A DNA stretch of 64,000 bases, from NCBI GenBank assembly GCA_001414485.1, contig LLEY01000071.1, forward strand, positions 241,676-305,675, read 5' to 3'. The DNA is from Calycina herbarum. Taxonomy: Eukaryota > Ascomycota > Leotiomycetes > Helotiales > Pezizellaceae. Of this stretch, positions 12,640-24,326 are shown piece by piece (position 1 is the stretch's first letter; each line of letters starts with the position of its first letter). The translations under genes and the position numbers were made by a program. The notes beneath the pieces are model-generated. The model was given only the letters and a program-made list of their open reading frames with translations, was not told the DNA's origin and did no database searches.

Positions 12640-12720
12640 TGCTGTAAATGAAATTTTATCCGAATTTGCAACCTTGAACAACATTCTTCCTATCGAAACT
12701 ATATATCCTGAAAAGAGAAT
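12640..12720 (+). repeat. Partial third copy of the dispersed repeat
   Basis: GAAATTTTATCCGAAT followed by ATTCTTCC and a GAAACTATAT block echoes the left part of copy A (GAAATTTTATCTGAAT). Only the left end is recognisable. Confidence 0.35.
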
Positions 12721-14367
12721 TTCGCTCTCTTTCCTTAATAGATCTTACTTCGGAAGAACGCTTTTCGCTTTTTCAATATAGGGATACTATACTGGCTTTA
12801 CAGAGCATGGAACTCCACTAATGCTGCGAGTTTCGAGAAGGGGCCCGTATTACTCTAAGTGATGAAGAACTATCTTGCGATTGGTTTTATTTCAGGAAGC
12901 TCATAAGAGCAAAATTCGACTGTTTCTATTCTCGATGCTATTTATATCTCAAAGCCTTGAATTTACTCCGAGACTTCATATCCGGAGTGAGTTACCTCAT
13001 CGAACTATCTTAACAAAATTGTAGAACGATGCTTAATCCTCATACCTCCTTGAATCCCCATACTTTCTACGGCGACCTTAAGCCCCTATTTTCTTTAGCC
13101 ATCCATTTTCACACTCAAATGGATTAAACAGAATTAAAGCACAGCAGTCTAGTTACCAGACACCTCTATCTTACAAATCCTCGCCGTAAAAATGCACTCT
13201 ATATTTCTCCGTTCCCAACTCAAAGTCTTCGCTTAAACCCCACCACCAAAAACGCCACAAACGGGTACGATTCGCCCACGCATATGCAAGTAAGAGGGGT
13301 ACATACACCCATGTATTCAATTTACCCCTCTTTTTCCTATCTGACTATCTGTATCCCTGTCGAACAGAAGTAAATGATTGGGGATACTAATAGTTATGAC
13401 TATCTTGACAGTAGACTTCAAACTCCTTCAATATCTTGTTGAAACAGGTGGGAAAGATAGCCCAAGGATCTGTGTTATCAGCTATAAAGAAGAGTTAATG
13501 GGAAACTCTGACAAGACGGCTGGGAGAAAACCGCTCAAAGGAAACACGCAAAGGCAAAATCTCGAAAAATAAACTAAGAGTATTCAAAGGAAGAATGTCC
13601 CTTTAAAGGATTGCTCCTCAGAGATAACCTGCGGGACATGGATATTGCCTATACTGTCTTGTTGAAAGTCGAGATGATCTTGGCGATGGAGTTGAGGATA
13701 AAAATGGCGTTATGGATCCGGCCCTTCTCGTTCCACTGCTAAGATGAACCAACCGAGGAATAGTTCACCGGTTCCAAGCTTTTTCAACAGCACCAACTTC
13801 AACCCGCAACGATCCGAAATCTTTATTTTTCTCAAGATGAAATGTAGTCTTTCAAACTTCTCATCTCTGTTTCTAGCTCCAGCTAGAGCTAGAGCGAATA
13901 GTAGATTTCGAGGAGAGAAATGGAAACGATAGTAGAACAAGTCACGAAAGGGGGAGGTTGGATTTATATCACCGCGGAGCTCAAAGTCACAGCGAAGCCT
14001 TCTGAAGTGTAGAACGGGATTGTGAAAAGACCTACTCGTTATTCTCTTCCTCTGAGGTTTCTTGTTTACCCTTTCTTCTTTGGCCCCAATCCTGTATCTT
14101 TCTTTTCTTGGTTTTCATACTAGCTCATTTGAGCTAGTAGCTAAAGTAGGCCAATTGTAAGGAGGAAAAGGGGGGGGGGTTCGACGAGACCGATCACCAC
14201 CCATAGGTTCGTTTCATCTTCGGACAGGAAACTTGTGAATCTGGGCAGATTGAATGCAATGACCCTCGTCGTGTAATAGAACACCCAACAAACAGACATT
14301 TCATCCGCCCTCCTCTCCGCCCACCCTTTCCCCTTCATCTCCCTTCCCCCACCCATCCACATCTCTC

Positions 14368-16095
14368 TCAAAGCACATACCGAAACCCCGGCCCATCATT
14401 CTCCTCCCCCTCCCCAATCGTCCCCTCCACCCTCTCCTCCCTCTTCCCGTATCTCTCATCCAACCTCCCATTCTCCCACTTCAAAAGACACCTCAACCCC
14501 AGCGCCAGACACCCATTCAAAAGCATAAAAGCAGCACAAACCCACATGCCCTTCCTATAAAACGGCTTCTCCTCCCCGGGAAACATCCTCGTGCCAAGAA
14601 GTGGTCCACACTGCCCAATTAAATTCAACATCGCAATGCCCATACCCCTCTTCGTATCACTCCCCTGATTATTCAACGTCCATGGTAAGATATTACTTAT
14701 AGATGGAAACACACCGCTAGCTGCTAGGAAAACGCCAAGATAGCGTGTTGCGACGGAGTTGGTGGTGGCGAGGAGGATGTAGCCGATGAACCCGATGAGG
14801 GAGAGGATGATGATTGTGTAGCCTCGTTGTTGAGTACGGTCTGCGATGTAGGTGGAGAGGAGCACGAGGAGGAAAGCGAGGAAGTAGGGGGGTGCGGTGA
14901 GGCCCTGCGAGGCGAGGGGGGAGAAACCCATTTGTGAGAGGATGGTGGGGAGGAAGACGGGGAGGGAGGAGAAGGAGACGTTGCAAGAGAAGTACATTAG
15001 GGCTTGGAGGTAATTCTGATTTTCATTAGCTCTTTTCTCTCATATCTTTTGAGTTTTGGGGGAAGGGGGAAAGGGGAAGGGAGGGATGAGATGAACCTTT
15101 GGATCTAGTAACGCGGCAGTGATATCTTTTACATTCACACGCTCTCTCTCATGGCCTCCACTCCCAACTTGTCGAACTCCTCGGGTGCGAGCGATGACCT
15201 TCTCTTCTTCCGTCAAGAAAGATGCTTTCTCAGGACTATCCGGCAACGCGAAAAACGTGACCCCAGCAGCAACAATAGTAGGTAACCCCTCCACCAAAAA
15301 CAGCAATCTCCAATTCGCAATCACAGGCGTACGATCACTCGTAATCCCATAAGCCAACGCCCCCGCAAAACAAGTAGCCAGCGGCGCAGCCGACAAGAAA
15401 ATCCCAACTCGAAACCCAATTTCCCGACGGAGGTAGAAGAAACTTAGAAGATAGGGGATTCCAGGTCCGTATCCTGCTTCGAAGAAACCGAGGAAGAAAC
15501 GGGCGGCCATAAGGCCGGAGAAGGAGTGCGTGGTGGATTGGAGGGTTGCTGTTAGACCCCAGCCGAGCACGCAGAAGGTTGCCCATATGTGAGAGGGGAG
15601 GATTTTCCACATCATTGCGAACCATTCGAAGACGATGTAGGAGATGTAGAAGATTGTTAGGAGCCATTGGTAGTCTGGGGATGAGAGATGGAGATCTGTG
15701 TCGAGACCGGCGATTTTTGCATTTCTAAATGTGTTAGACATTATAACGTGTAAACAGTTTGTAGAACTGGGGATATCACCCAATATTTGAGCGATCGAGG
15801 TATGCCAGCAGATCTAGAGAGGTTAGAATATGAAGGTTGGGGACTGAGCATTTTGGTACTTACAAAGTACGAAGACCAAAGATATCAACCTGCGATCCAA
15901 CTTCTTAACCATACTCTTCTCAATGTCAGCCGCTACATGAGAAGGAATAGTAGCTACATCTGGACTTCCATCTCTCCCCTCAAGCTTCTCATTCTGTCCC
16001 TTCTCCGGATCACCTTGAGATGGAATCTCCACCGCCGCCTGCTCACCCACTGTCGGCGGCAATGGGGCCTTTCTAAACTTTGAGAAGGGGCTCAT
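14368..16095 (-). CDS. MFS carrier, DAL5/allantoate-permease-like (anion:cation symporter family)
   Basis: Twelve-helix major facilitator carrier of the fungal allantoate/nicotinate-type family; substrate unknown. Exons: 15864-16095 (start MSPFSKFRKAPLP), 15780-15813 (34 nt), 15097-15724 and 14368-15015. Introns are 50, 55 and 81 nt. The joined frame gives 513 residues with no internal stop. The family hallmark spans three exons: LVFVLYLLAYLDRSNIGNAKIAG after helix 1, then GLDTDLHLSSPDYQWLLTIFYISY. Other typical segments are ARFFLGFFEAGYGPG and NWRLLFLVEGLPT, and the final exon opens near FSSLPVFLPTIL. The donor at 15096 is GTTCAT, unusual but frame-required. The tail (about the last 30 residues) is charged and cytosolic. 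Confidence 0.9.
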
Positions 16096-18905
16096 ATCGC
16101 AGCCAAGGCGAGAAAATGCTTGTATAAAAAGCCACAACCGGGTAATTTGAAGTACAAATGAAATCAACGAACAACACACGTTCTAGATATATGTGCTACC
16201 CACCCGTCCACCATCACCATCCGGTTGGTCTTTTTAATTAGTCCACCTTTTTAATTAGTCCAACTTACAAAACGTGGTGTTGCCCGAGTTTTTCAGGCTT
16301 CGGATTTTCGTGCATCAACGTTTTTTGGCACCCATTTCGACTTGGGACTAATAAAAAGGCCGACGATTACTTTCTCCGCACAGCGTGACGAGGAGATTTC
16401 TGCAGATCCTTGCTGGTTTGGTGCTTACTTCGTACAACCCCATTTCCCCTCATAGGTATACCCCGCGAGAAGTTCTGCCGCAAGGGACACTGAACCAATC
16501 AGAGCCGAGGACATGGTTTCGCACTTGCGAAATGGTCAGTTGAGGTTACACTTGCAAGGAGAGGATTGTCATTCTGTTGAGTGGGTGACGAGTCAAAATG
16601 AAGTTTGGTGGTGCAGGGCGAAAAAACAGTAGTGTAACTTTAGGCTCGGGATATCTGTTTTTGCCACTGAAGTTGGTGGTTTTGATTTTTAGACGGAGCC
16701 AAGGAATTCCGAGCTTCCAAGGTCCCGCCTTCAAAGCTTGGTAGGGTCCGCTGCGGCGGGCGATCTGTAGAGAGATTTGTTGGGCGATGCGAGGTATCGG
16801 TCGGCACTTGAACGCGGGCAAGAATTGTAAGCGGTCAGCAGCGTCCAAAGTCCGTAACGTCATTCCCGTTGAACTTCTTCGAAGACTCTTCTCCTGAGCT
16901 TCTCCTGAGAAGCGCAGCGAAAAGAAAGGGGTGTTGTAATTGTGCTATACGGGCTTGGTACCGAGTTATAGTCAAGTTGGGGGAGGACGAAAAAGGACGA
17001 GAGAAGACGAGAAGGGCCAGACCAGACTTCGTATCCTATTTGAAACGAGACAATCTGGTGTAATCAAAACGAGAAGTTACCCGTGCCAACTAAGGTTATT
17101 CAATTCCATTTGTCGGGTTGGAATTTGGAAGCAACGTTCAAACTTCAAATGTAAGAATAGTTCTTAAATTTGGTCAACTCGACCTCACCAGTCGCATTAC
17201 GACGAAGTAGTCGTAATAGAAACGTGATCCTCCTCCTCTTCCTTCCGAACCCTGAGGAAGATCCTGAAGGTAAAGCGTGATCTTGAAGCACACTTTCCAT
17301 AAAAATTGATAGTCTCACATTCCTATTTTTAGACGTTGAGACTGCTGCTTGTCTAGCGAATGGCTGACCATCGCTACGGAAATGTCTATCAATTGTCAGG
17401 CGTAGAATAGGGGGGAAGCTAAGGAGATGCCAGCGGGCGGATGGCAGGCGGATGGCAGGCGGATGGCAGGCTGATGAAATTTATGCTCATCCCAGTCGGA
17501 TGGAGGGCATATTCATTGGTCGACCCGCCAAAAACCGCGATTCCATGCAGGAGAGTGGAGGGGGAATGACGTTGGCCTCGTTATGAAAAACGGGGACCTT
17601 TTATGGAGAGAAAAATCATGTTTATTTTAGTCTCTTCTCTTGCACCACTTGGCTTGGGCAGAGAGGACCAGGGATGCATAACCATTTATCATGAGTGGTG
17701 GTGACATAACTTTCCACCGTGAGTGGCACACATGAGAGGAAAAAGGTCGGAGCTAGACCGTTATGGCTGGCTATTTTTACGTACCGTACGCACCCTTCCC
17801 TTTCCGAATCAGCCTCAGACGGGAGACTTTTGGCGTGAATGGGCAGAGAGCGAGTCAACAACATGTCCAACGCCGCCACGCGCCGCCAGCGCAGAAGATC
17901 ATTTGTCCTGCATCTGCAACAGAGGGAACACAAGGGAAAGTCATATCCAGTGAGAGTGGCCCATACTGGCCATACAAGCCCAGAATGCGAGAAGCAACGT
18001 GACCCAAGAAAGTCCAAGAGACCGGGGCGGTGGTTGAAACTTGATAGGGGAAGTTCCACTTCCACCAGCAAACAAACTCTCGTCCCGTTTCATGCTTCAA
18101 CCTCAACCCGTTGTCATTGTCAACCTCGCCTTGTATTTTAATTCAAGCAAGAAGCAAATCATCGTCCTCCTTCAGCAGCACCAGCACCAGCCTCAGTGAA
18201 GAAAAACACAGCCCTTGCTGTCCACCTCTCCCTCTCTTCTCACTCATCCAATCCACACCAACACACCATACAAAAGGCTCGACGTATCCCGGAGTACCGG
18301 TGCTTCCATCCCGGGCCCTGTCATTATTTGTAAATACTCGTACCTATAACAGAATCTTCATCTCCAGCTTTTATATTTCTGACGTGCTTTCTCCGTCCCA
18401 GAAGAGAGGCGTGTCCACTCGAGTTTACGTATACGCTCACCCAATCGTCAAGTCTCCGCACCGCACCGCAGCAAGGCTCTACTCGGCAATTCAATCATAC
18501 AATTGCAGAAGAATTTGTACCTGGCATCGAACGACAGCCACACCGGTTGACAAAACACCTTCGTCGTCAATTGCTCTCCCATAACGTTACTTCCCCACAC
18601 CAAAACCATTCGCCCAAGACTCCAAGCTGGCAGATCGTCCCTTATATATTCTTTAATCTTCCCAACGGGGTTTCAGATCGACGACGAATCCCTCTCTCCA
18701 CGACCGCAATTTCTCGAACCTCCTCCAAACTTCCTGCCTCCTCCTTCCCGAACTTCCTACTTTCCCCCCTCTTCATCGTCCAGGGCCACGTCCCCAGCAA
18801 ACGTCAAACGGAAAGCGCGGTCCACTTGGCGGCATTCACGTTGATGATCCATACTGCACGTGCGGTTTGTGAAAGTTGATCCAGTCGTACCCTTCCAGTG
18901 CAATT
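16096..18905. other. Intergenic between divergent genes at 16 kb and 19 kb
   Basis: Promoter and 5'-leader space for two divergent genes. About 17430-17475 holds a short tandem repeat. Overlapping open frames at 17.6-18.1 kb and 18.1-18.9 kb lack motifs and probably lie in the leader of the downstream gene. Confidence 0.5.
17430..17475 (+). repeat. 11-bp tandem repeat, about four units
   Basis: Units of GCGGATGGCAG repeat about three full times and then diverge into GCTGATG. Looks like simple slippage. Confidence 0.7.
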
Positions 18906-21900
18906 ATGCCTTCCCGTAAGTCTTCTCAGCTGGTCTCTGCTGCTGATCCTCTTTTATCAATCTCCAAATCGCCTACTCCAACCACCTTTGAACCTGTGCT
19001 AGAGTTGGCAGAGGCAGAAGGTAGACGACAAGCAGCAGAAGCAGAAGCAGCAACCCGAGCAGCCCTCCCACCTCCCAACATGTTGGAGAAACGCTCGCGG
19101 CCATCGCGGCTAGAACGATTTTCCTTATATATTCCAAATTTCAAAAATATACCCGATTCTAAGAAGCTTCAAGAAACCTTAAAGAAGGCACCTCCTCACC
19201 TCGATCTCGCCGCTCCTCCCCAACGAGATGCCCCTCCACCACCATCGCGAGTGCCTCCGCCAGCACCTTCCTCTCGAACCTCCTCTCCCCCTCAGCCAAT
19301 GTCACCATCTACAAAGCTACAAAAGCCTCAATCTCCTACTCGAAAACTCCTCTCGACAAACTCCTCTCCCATGCCCCCTCCTCACGATGGAAAGAGATCC
19401 AGAAGGTCTTCCCTTCTTCCACCCGTTGTGTCAGAAGCCTTCCACGGCAGATCTGTCTCCTCCCCATTAAATGCACGCCCGCAAACTTCGAATGGAGAGT
19501 TGACGTTTTCGAAGAGGAAGAGTTGGATGGGTCTAGGAAGTCGCTCCCAGAATGCTTCAGCAGAAGATTTAACTGGCTCGAGGTCAAATGCCTGGATCAA
19601 CGTTGGAAGTGCTAAGATTGACTACAACTTATCTCTCCTACTCGACGGCGAAAAGGTGAGCAATGACGGCGTTAATACTTCAGATGGATACTGACAAGCT
19701 ATAGGTGCCTGAACTATGGAATGAATCGGCCGACACATTCATATACCTCTTTCCCGAAGCCACCGGTCGAGGCCCCTCTTTCAAAGTGCCCTCAATGGCT
19801 TTATCCTCCTCTTCGATTCTAATGAACTACATTACTGCAGAGGCAACGACTAGCAGATCGCGTGGCAGGAGTTTTCATGGGAGATCCAGTCTTTCCGTCG
19901 AGGACACAACTCGAAAGCTCTCTCTACAAGGTTCTATCCATGGTCTAGGCATTGACGGGGACGTCGCCACAGGTTTGGGCACACCACCTTACACCCCAAA
20001 GACCAGCACGAGGGATTCGCAATCTAGTCAATCGGATTCAGACGGTATTGGCGAGTCCTTGAAATCTTTGGATGGTCTCCACGATGGTCCACGAGAAGTA
20101 CACCTTTATTTCCCAACTGGGCTTACGTCAGACGGAAACCAGCTCTCGCCGCAAGAGACCCAGATTTTGGTGGACATCCGCAACCTCTTCGCATTTTTAA
20201 CTAGTCAGCCATTGGTTGGCACCCCAGTATGCCCAACTGTATTCCGGATTTTTATTTCGATCGGTGCGATGCTCACGAAGTTTGACTTCAACAATATCGA
20301 TGGTTCCACCTTTGGAGAGGCAGCCACAGCAAGTTTCGATTTCTGTCTGGATGAGTTACGATTAGCAGATGTGAGAACAAGTAGGGAAAAGACAATTGAA
20401 GGTATCATTCTTGGAGAAAGCATGCGATGCGCGAGCCTCTACACCGAGTCGTTCACCCACGCGGTCGGGAAATATTCATCTGTAAAGGACAGAACTTATT
20501 CGCTCTTTGATGAGATTTCTCCGCCAACTCTCGCTAGCTTGGAGCGAGCCTCTCTCGATTTGGCTAGTAAACAAGCTGCGGTCAACAATCGATTGCTAGA
20601 CTTTGATTTCCCCTCGGTATTCGCCGGATTTGCAGCCTCGACCACTTCAGAAGAGTCAAAATTTGTGCGATTCAAGGCATGGAAAGCCAACTTCATGTCG
20701 ATGCGCAAATTCATCCATCAATACTACAAAGACCTCCACGGACAATGGCCACCCAAGGCTAGCAGCAAAAAGAATGCTTTCGTCGTTGGTGGATTGAACC
20801 GATTGGTACTGAAAGGTCTATATGCCGACTTATGTAGCTTGTATGACCTCAAGGCCGACCGAACTCAGTTAACTCCAAGATCCAACGATTCGTCCGATGA
20901 AGAACTCAAGACGGGAGATCCTATAGATGCAGCACTGCGCCTTCTCCTCAGCGAGTTTGATCGATCGTCTCCACCTGTAGCACCACCAATTCCTTACGAT
21001 GTACCACTCATTCCTTCCATCACAACTGTTGAACCTCGGTCGCATCAATTGTCTGATAAAGAGCGAAACAAGCTGAGAACTCGAAAGCTGAAAGAGTACG
21101 AAACCACACTCATACTAACCAAAACACACAACGTGGATTCGGATCACGAAACGCCATTCTTAAAGGCATACAAGAAATTTGAAGCGAAGGAAGCCAAGGG
21201 GAAGAATTCGCTGGATCTCATTGACCAAGCCTACGGCCATTGGGTGTTCATTTATGTTGTTCTTCAGTCACTTCCTCTGCTTGTAGTAGATGTGTCTGGT
21301 TTGCGATATACTGAAGGTGTCGAGTACTTCCTGTGCCAACCTCCATCCGGGAGATTACCATGGGTAGAAGAAGCTCCAAAGACCGCGTGGTATGGTGTCC
21401 AGGGAGGTCAACATGTTGTCGCCCTTCCCAGTCATCTTGTCGAAAACGGAATCGAGGCGGTTTATCGACGATCCCATTGCTGGACTGTGGCAGATAAGTG
21501 GATTGGAAACGCGAACGGCGACGATATTATGCAGGACAACTTTCTCGCGCCGCAACTCTCTCCACTCGCACCACCACCCGGTTTCGGCGAAGGATTCGGA
21601 ACCCGACCAATGTCAAGAGGTCGGGATGATGGTGGGAATGAACTCGCTGTTCCTGGTAGTCGGGATCGCAGCTCACAATCGAAACGCCAAAGTATCGCGC
21701 TTGGTCTGGAGAGACTTCCCATTCCAACAGGCCAAGATTGGAGTCCAGTCCAGACACCTGGTAGCCGGGCATCAAGTCCCGCTGCGTACAGTCGTCGTGT
21801 TTCGAGTATGCATGGAGGTGGTACCCCTCTGAGTGTTGACTCTGGGGCTACGTTTGATCAGATTTTGGGTACGATGACTGCTGAGCCTGTTCCTGTTAAA

Positions 21901-21921
21901 AAGACGAAGGGGAAGAAGTAG
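18906..21921 (+). CDS. Large conserved fungal protein (DUF8004-like)
   Basis: Two exons, 18906-19655 and 19705-21921, joined across a 49-nt intron, give 988 residues. The start is the ATG at 18906 (MPSRKSSQLVSAADP); the in-frame codon further upstream is TTG. The first about 230 residues are disordered and Pro/Ser-rich, with an Ala/Glu stretch near residue 45. The splice joins LLDGEK to VPELWNESADTFIYLFPEAT, the opening of what I take to be the DUF8004 region. An alpha-helical middle follows, then YGHWVFIYVVLQSLPLLVVD and a Cys/Trp-containing segment around RRSHCWTVADKW. The C-terminus is disordered and ends VKKTKGKK. No catalytic motif or membrane span is visible. The domain name is from memory of the family, so moderate certainty; that the gene is real is near certain. 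Confidence 0.88.
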
Positions 21922-23980
21922 AGTGTATATATTGGGCCTGCGGAGATATGCGGGATATACGAGACAGAGACATATGGAGTTTTGAATCAGCTCGACACAG
22001 CTGGGAGTATGGGAAAAAAAGACAAGAGGTGCATGATATACCTTGATTATTATTATTTTTTTGGTGGCATAGCAATGGGCGTTTTGATGTTTTTGGTTTT
22101 TTTCTTTACTTTTTTCTCTCGATCTTTTTGGGGGCCATTTGTTTCGAGCATTTTAAGGAATTTTTTGATCTTTTTTGATGTTGAGCGGATGTGGATAAAA
22201 AATAGATTTCTTCTATACTCAATATTTTTTGGGGAAAAACAGATGGTGTGAATTGTGGGTGGTAATGTGGAGGGACGAACTTGAATTTTATTTTTCGTTC
22301 GGATGGTGGGGGGAGGGATGAAACAATTCAAAAGAATAGAAAAGAATATTTTAGATTTGAGGCGTCTTTTCGTATATATGAGAAGTGATGTATGACGACG
22401 GAGGTATTTATTGGTAATGTAAAGATGAGATGTCGATAGACTGTAGGTTTGTACATATAACGCACACACAATAGATTTGATTTTTTCCGGAAAACTGGGA
22501 GATTGTACAAAATTCAAGTTTCGGGGCCCAATGAGAGTACCATTTATTATGCCAGTGGTATATTCACTTGAAAGTGACCCCAAATGAGAAAATTCCTGTC
22601 AATCAATTGTAAAGAAGCACTGGTAACACCAAACTCTGGTGCCTACGTATTAACGTGCAAACTAATGTAGGATTGACTGCCTAAAATACAACCCAGGTAA
22701 TGACTTGGCCGGCTCGCAAGCGTGGGCAGTTTTTTTGCTATTTTGCTGGTCCTCCTTGGGGTCTTTCTCAAGAAGATCTTTTGGAGAGCGAAGGCGGGGG
22801 TTGTTAGTGAATGATCTTATGCCAATTCCACAGAATTGCAGGTCTTATTGAAGGACTATCTGTCAACTCGGCTAACTCAGACTTGACTTGCTTGATTCAG
22901 TACTGTCGGGATGCTTATTTGAGGACACGTAATAGGTGTTTATTATTTATTAGTGAAGTAGACATATTAAGTTGAGCTTGATCTTTTGTGGAGAGGGGTT
23001 ACCCGTTTGGCTAGTTAGTCAAGTTGTGCAACTTAACTTTTTAGCGATGTGCAACAAAGTAAGAGGATTTAGTGCATTGGGAATGGTGTTGAAGCAGGGA
23101 GTGGTAAGTGAATCTGGGAGGCTATGAGTGAAGGAGGGAGTGGATCTTTGGCATTGTCACTATATTGTCGAGATAGGTAAGTGAACCCTGCTTGAGTTCT
23201 CGATTCGCTAAGCCAAGTCAACTTCTTTTGTTGCACTTCGCACTTAGGATCTAGCACCCTAAAGCCATGGGGACTTGAAGCCTGAAAGTCCTCTCTCTCA
23301 ACTTCACCCAACAGACGCTTGTATATGAACCATTCAAAATTTACCAACCAAATTACATGGGATTACTTTGTTGCACATCGCACTTAGTAGCTAATACCTT
23401 GAATCTATAGGTACTTGAAGCCTGAAGACATTTTCTTCCCCTATAAAAGCTTGAACTTCAAATTTCGAACTGCTTGATATTCAGCACGCCAAAACATGTC
23501 GCCTAGCCTTTCGTTGCACATCTCAAGGTCACTTTCCTTTGCAAACTTAACTGTAAGTGATAGTTCCAGTCATTTCATGTTACTCTTAATCCATCATGTC
23601 GTGCACTCACTCAAAGTCCCGCGAAGTTTGTGACCATTTGTTGGGGGATGATGGAAAAATAGAGATGCATATTCACATTTTGGCGGGGCTTCTCCTGTAG
23701 TCTTAGCGAGCAACTTACTTACCACAGTGATACTTTATTAGCAGGATGAAACGGATTTACTTGTATTCAATCACCAACACGTGTAGGTATTCGTTGCAGA
23801 AATCAGTATTTTATTTCCATTATACGATTATCTAGGAGAATGACAAACTCCAAATGCTAGTTTTGGCAAGGCTCACTCGCAAAACAGCTCGCCCATACTG
23901 TGCAACATAGTTTAGAATATTCAGTTATTCGCCTTCACATACGCAAATAGGAAAAGCCGCAGTGTCAAAAAACAACATCA
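21922..23980. other. Intergenic, AT-rich, with repeat structure at 23.04-23.44 kb
   Basis: 3' region of the 18906-21921 gene followed by AT-rich DNA. Apart from the inverted and direct repeats listed separately I see no gene. Confidence 0.5.
23021..23440. repeat. Inverted plus direct repeat cluster (possible MITE relic)
   Basis: GCGATGTGCAACAAAGTA (23044-23061) recurs inverted as TACTTTGTTGCACATCGC near 23364-23381. A direct, diverged partner lies near 23228 (TTTTGTTGCACTTCGCACTT), and both right-hand copies continue into similar sequence ending ACTTGAAGCCTGAA. A small palindrome (AAGTTGTGCAACTT) sits at about 23023. Confidence 0.5.
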
Positions 23981-24148
23981 GGACAGGTGACCGAGTGGTT
24001 AAGGCGCTGTGTTTAGGTTATCTGAGAAAATATTTCGACGAATAAATTTGCACCGCAGTGAGAAATGTAAACATACTTTCTCAGCATCCTCCCATTGACA
24101 TTTCACTAACTCTCAATCAGCACGTGGGTTCGAATCCCACCCTGTTCG
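23981..24148 (+). tRNA. tRNA-Leu (anticodon TAG), interrupted
   Basis: Acceptor strands GGACAGG (23981-23987) and CCTGTTC (24141-24147) pair fully with one G-U. The D arm is ACCGAGTGGTTAAGGC. The anticodon stem CTGTG (24007-24011) leads into loop TTTAGGT with anticodon TAG at 24014-24016. The T arm GTGGG-TTCGAAT-CCCAC is perfect. About 80 nt more than a normal type II tRNA lies between the anticodon and the T arm. A 3' anticodon strand CGCAG is found at 24054-24058, which would leave about 65 nt where a variable arm of about 15 nt is expected. Either the intron is long with a different 3' boundary, or the variable region has an insertion. Confidence 0.8.
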
Positions 24149-24284
24149 TAAGATTAACAGCCCCTCCCGAAAACAAGACCACCTAACAATAGAATAGAAT
24201 ATACCACGTACAGTTGTGTTCCGATGATGTTTTTGCAATTTTTCAATGCACTTTTTTTTTTACTAGAACAGCCGATGTTAAGCT

Positions 24285-24326
24285 TGCAAACAGGGTTGGA
24301 ATCGAACCCCACCATGTTGTAAGTTA
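24285..24326 (+). pseudogene. Degenerate copy of the tRNA-Leu 3' end
   Basis: CAGGGTTGGAATCGAACCCC then ACCATGTTGTAAG resembles the tRNA T arm plus acceptor and its flank (GTGGGTTCGAATCCCACCCT then GTTCGTAAG), with small indels. No 5' half is present, so this is a fragment. Confidence 0.5.

Larger units (their letters stand above)
10049..14367. other. 4.3-kb gene-poor AT-rich block
   Basis: No convincing gene. The block contains diverged repeat copies (listed separately at 10480-10810, 11960-12270 and 12640-12720) and otherwise AT-rich sequence with frequent stops in all frames. A G run lies at about 14171-14180. Confidence 0.5.

Noticed and set aside
17622..18884. Series of 80-157-codon frames upstream of the 18906 gene
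   Set aside because: Mutually overlapping on both strands with biased composition; more likely leader and promoter DNA.
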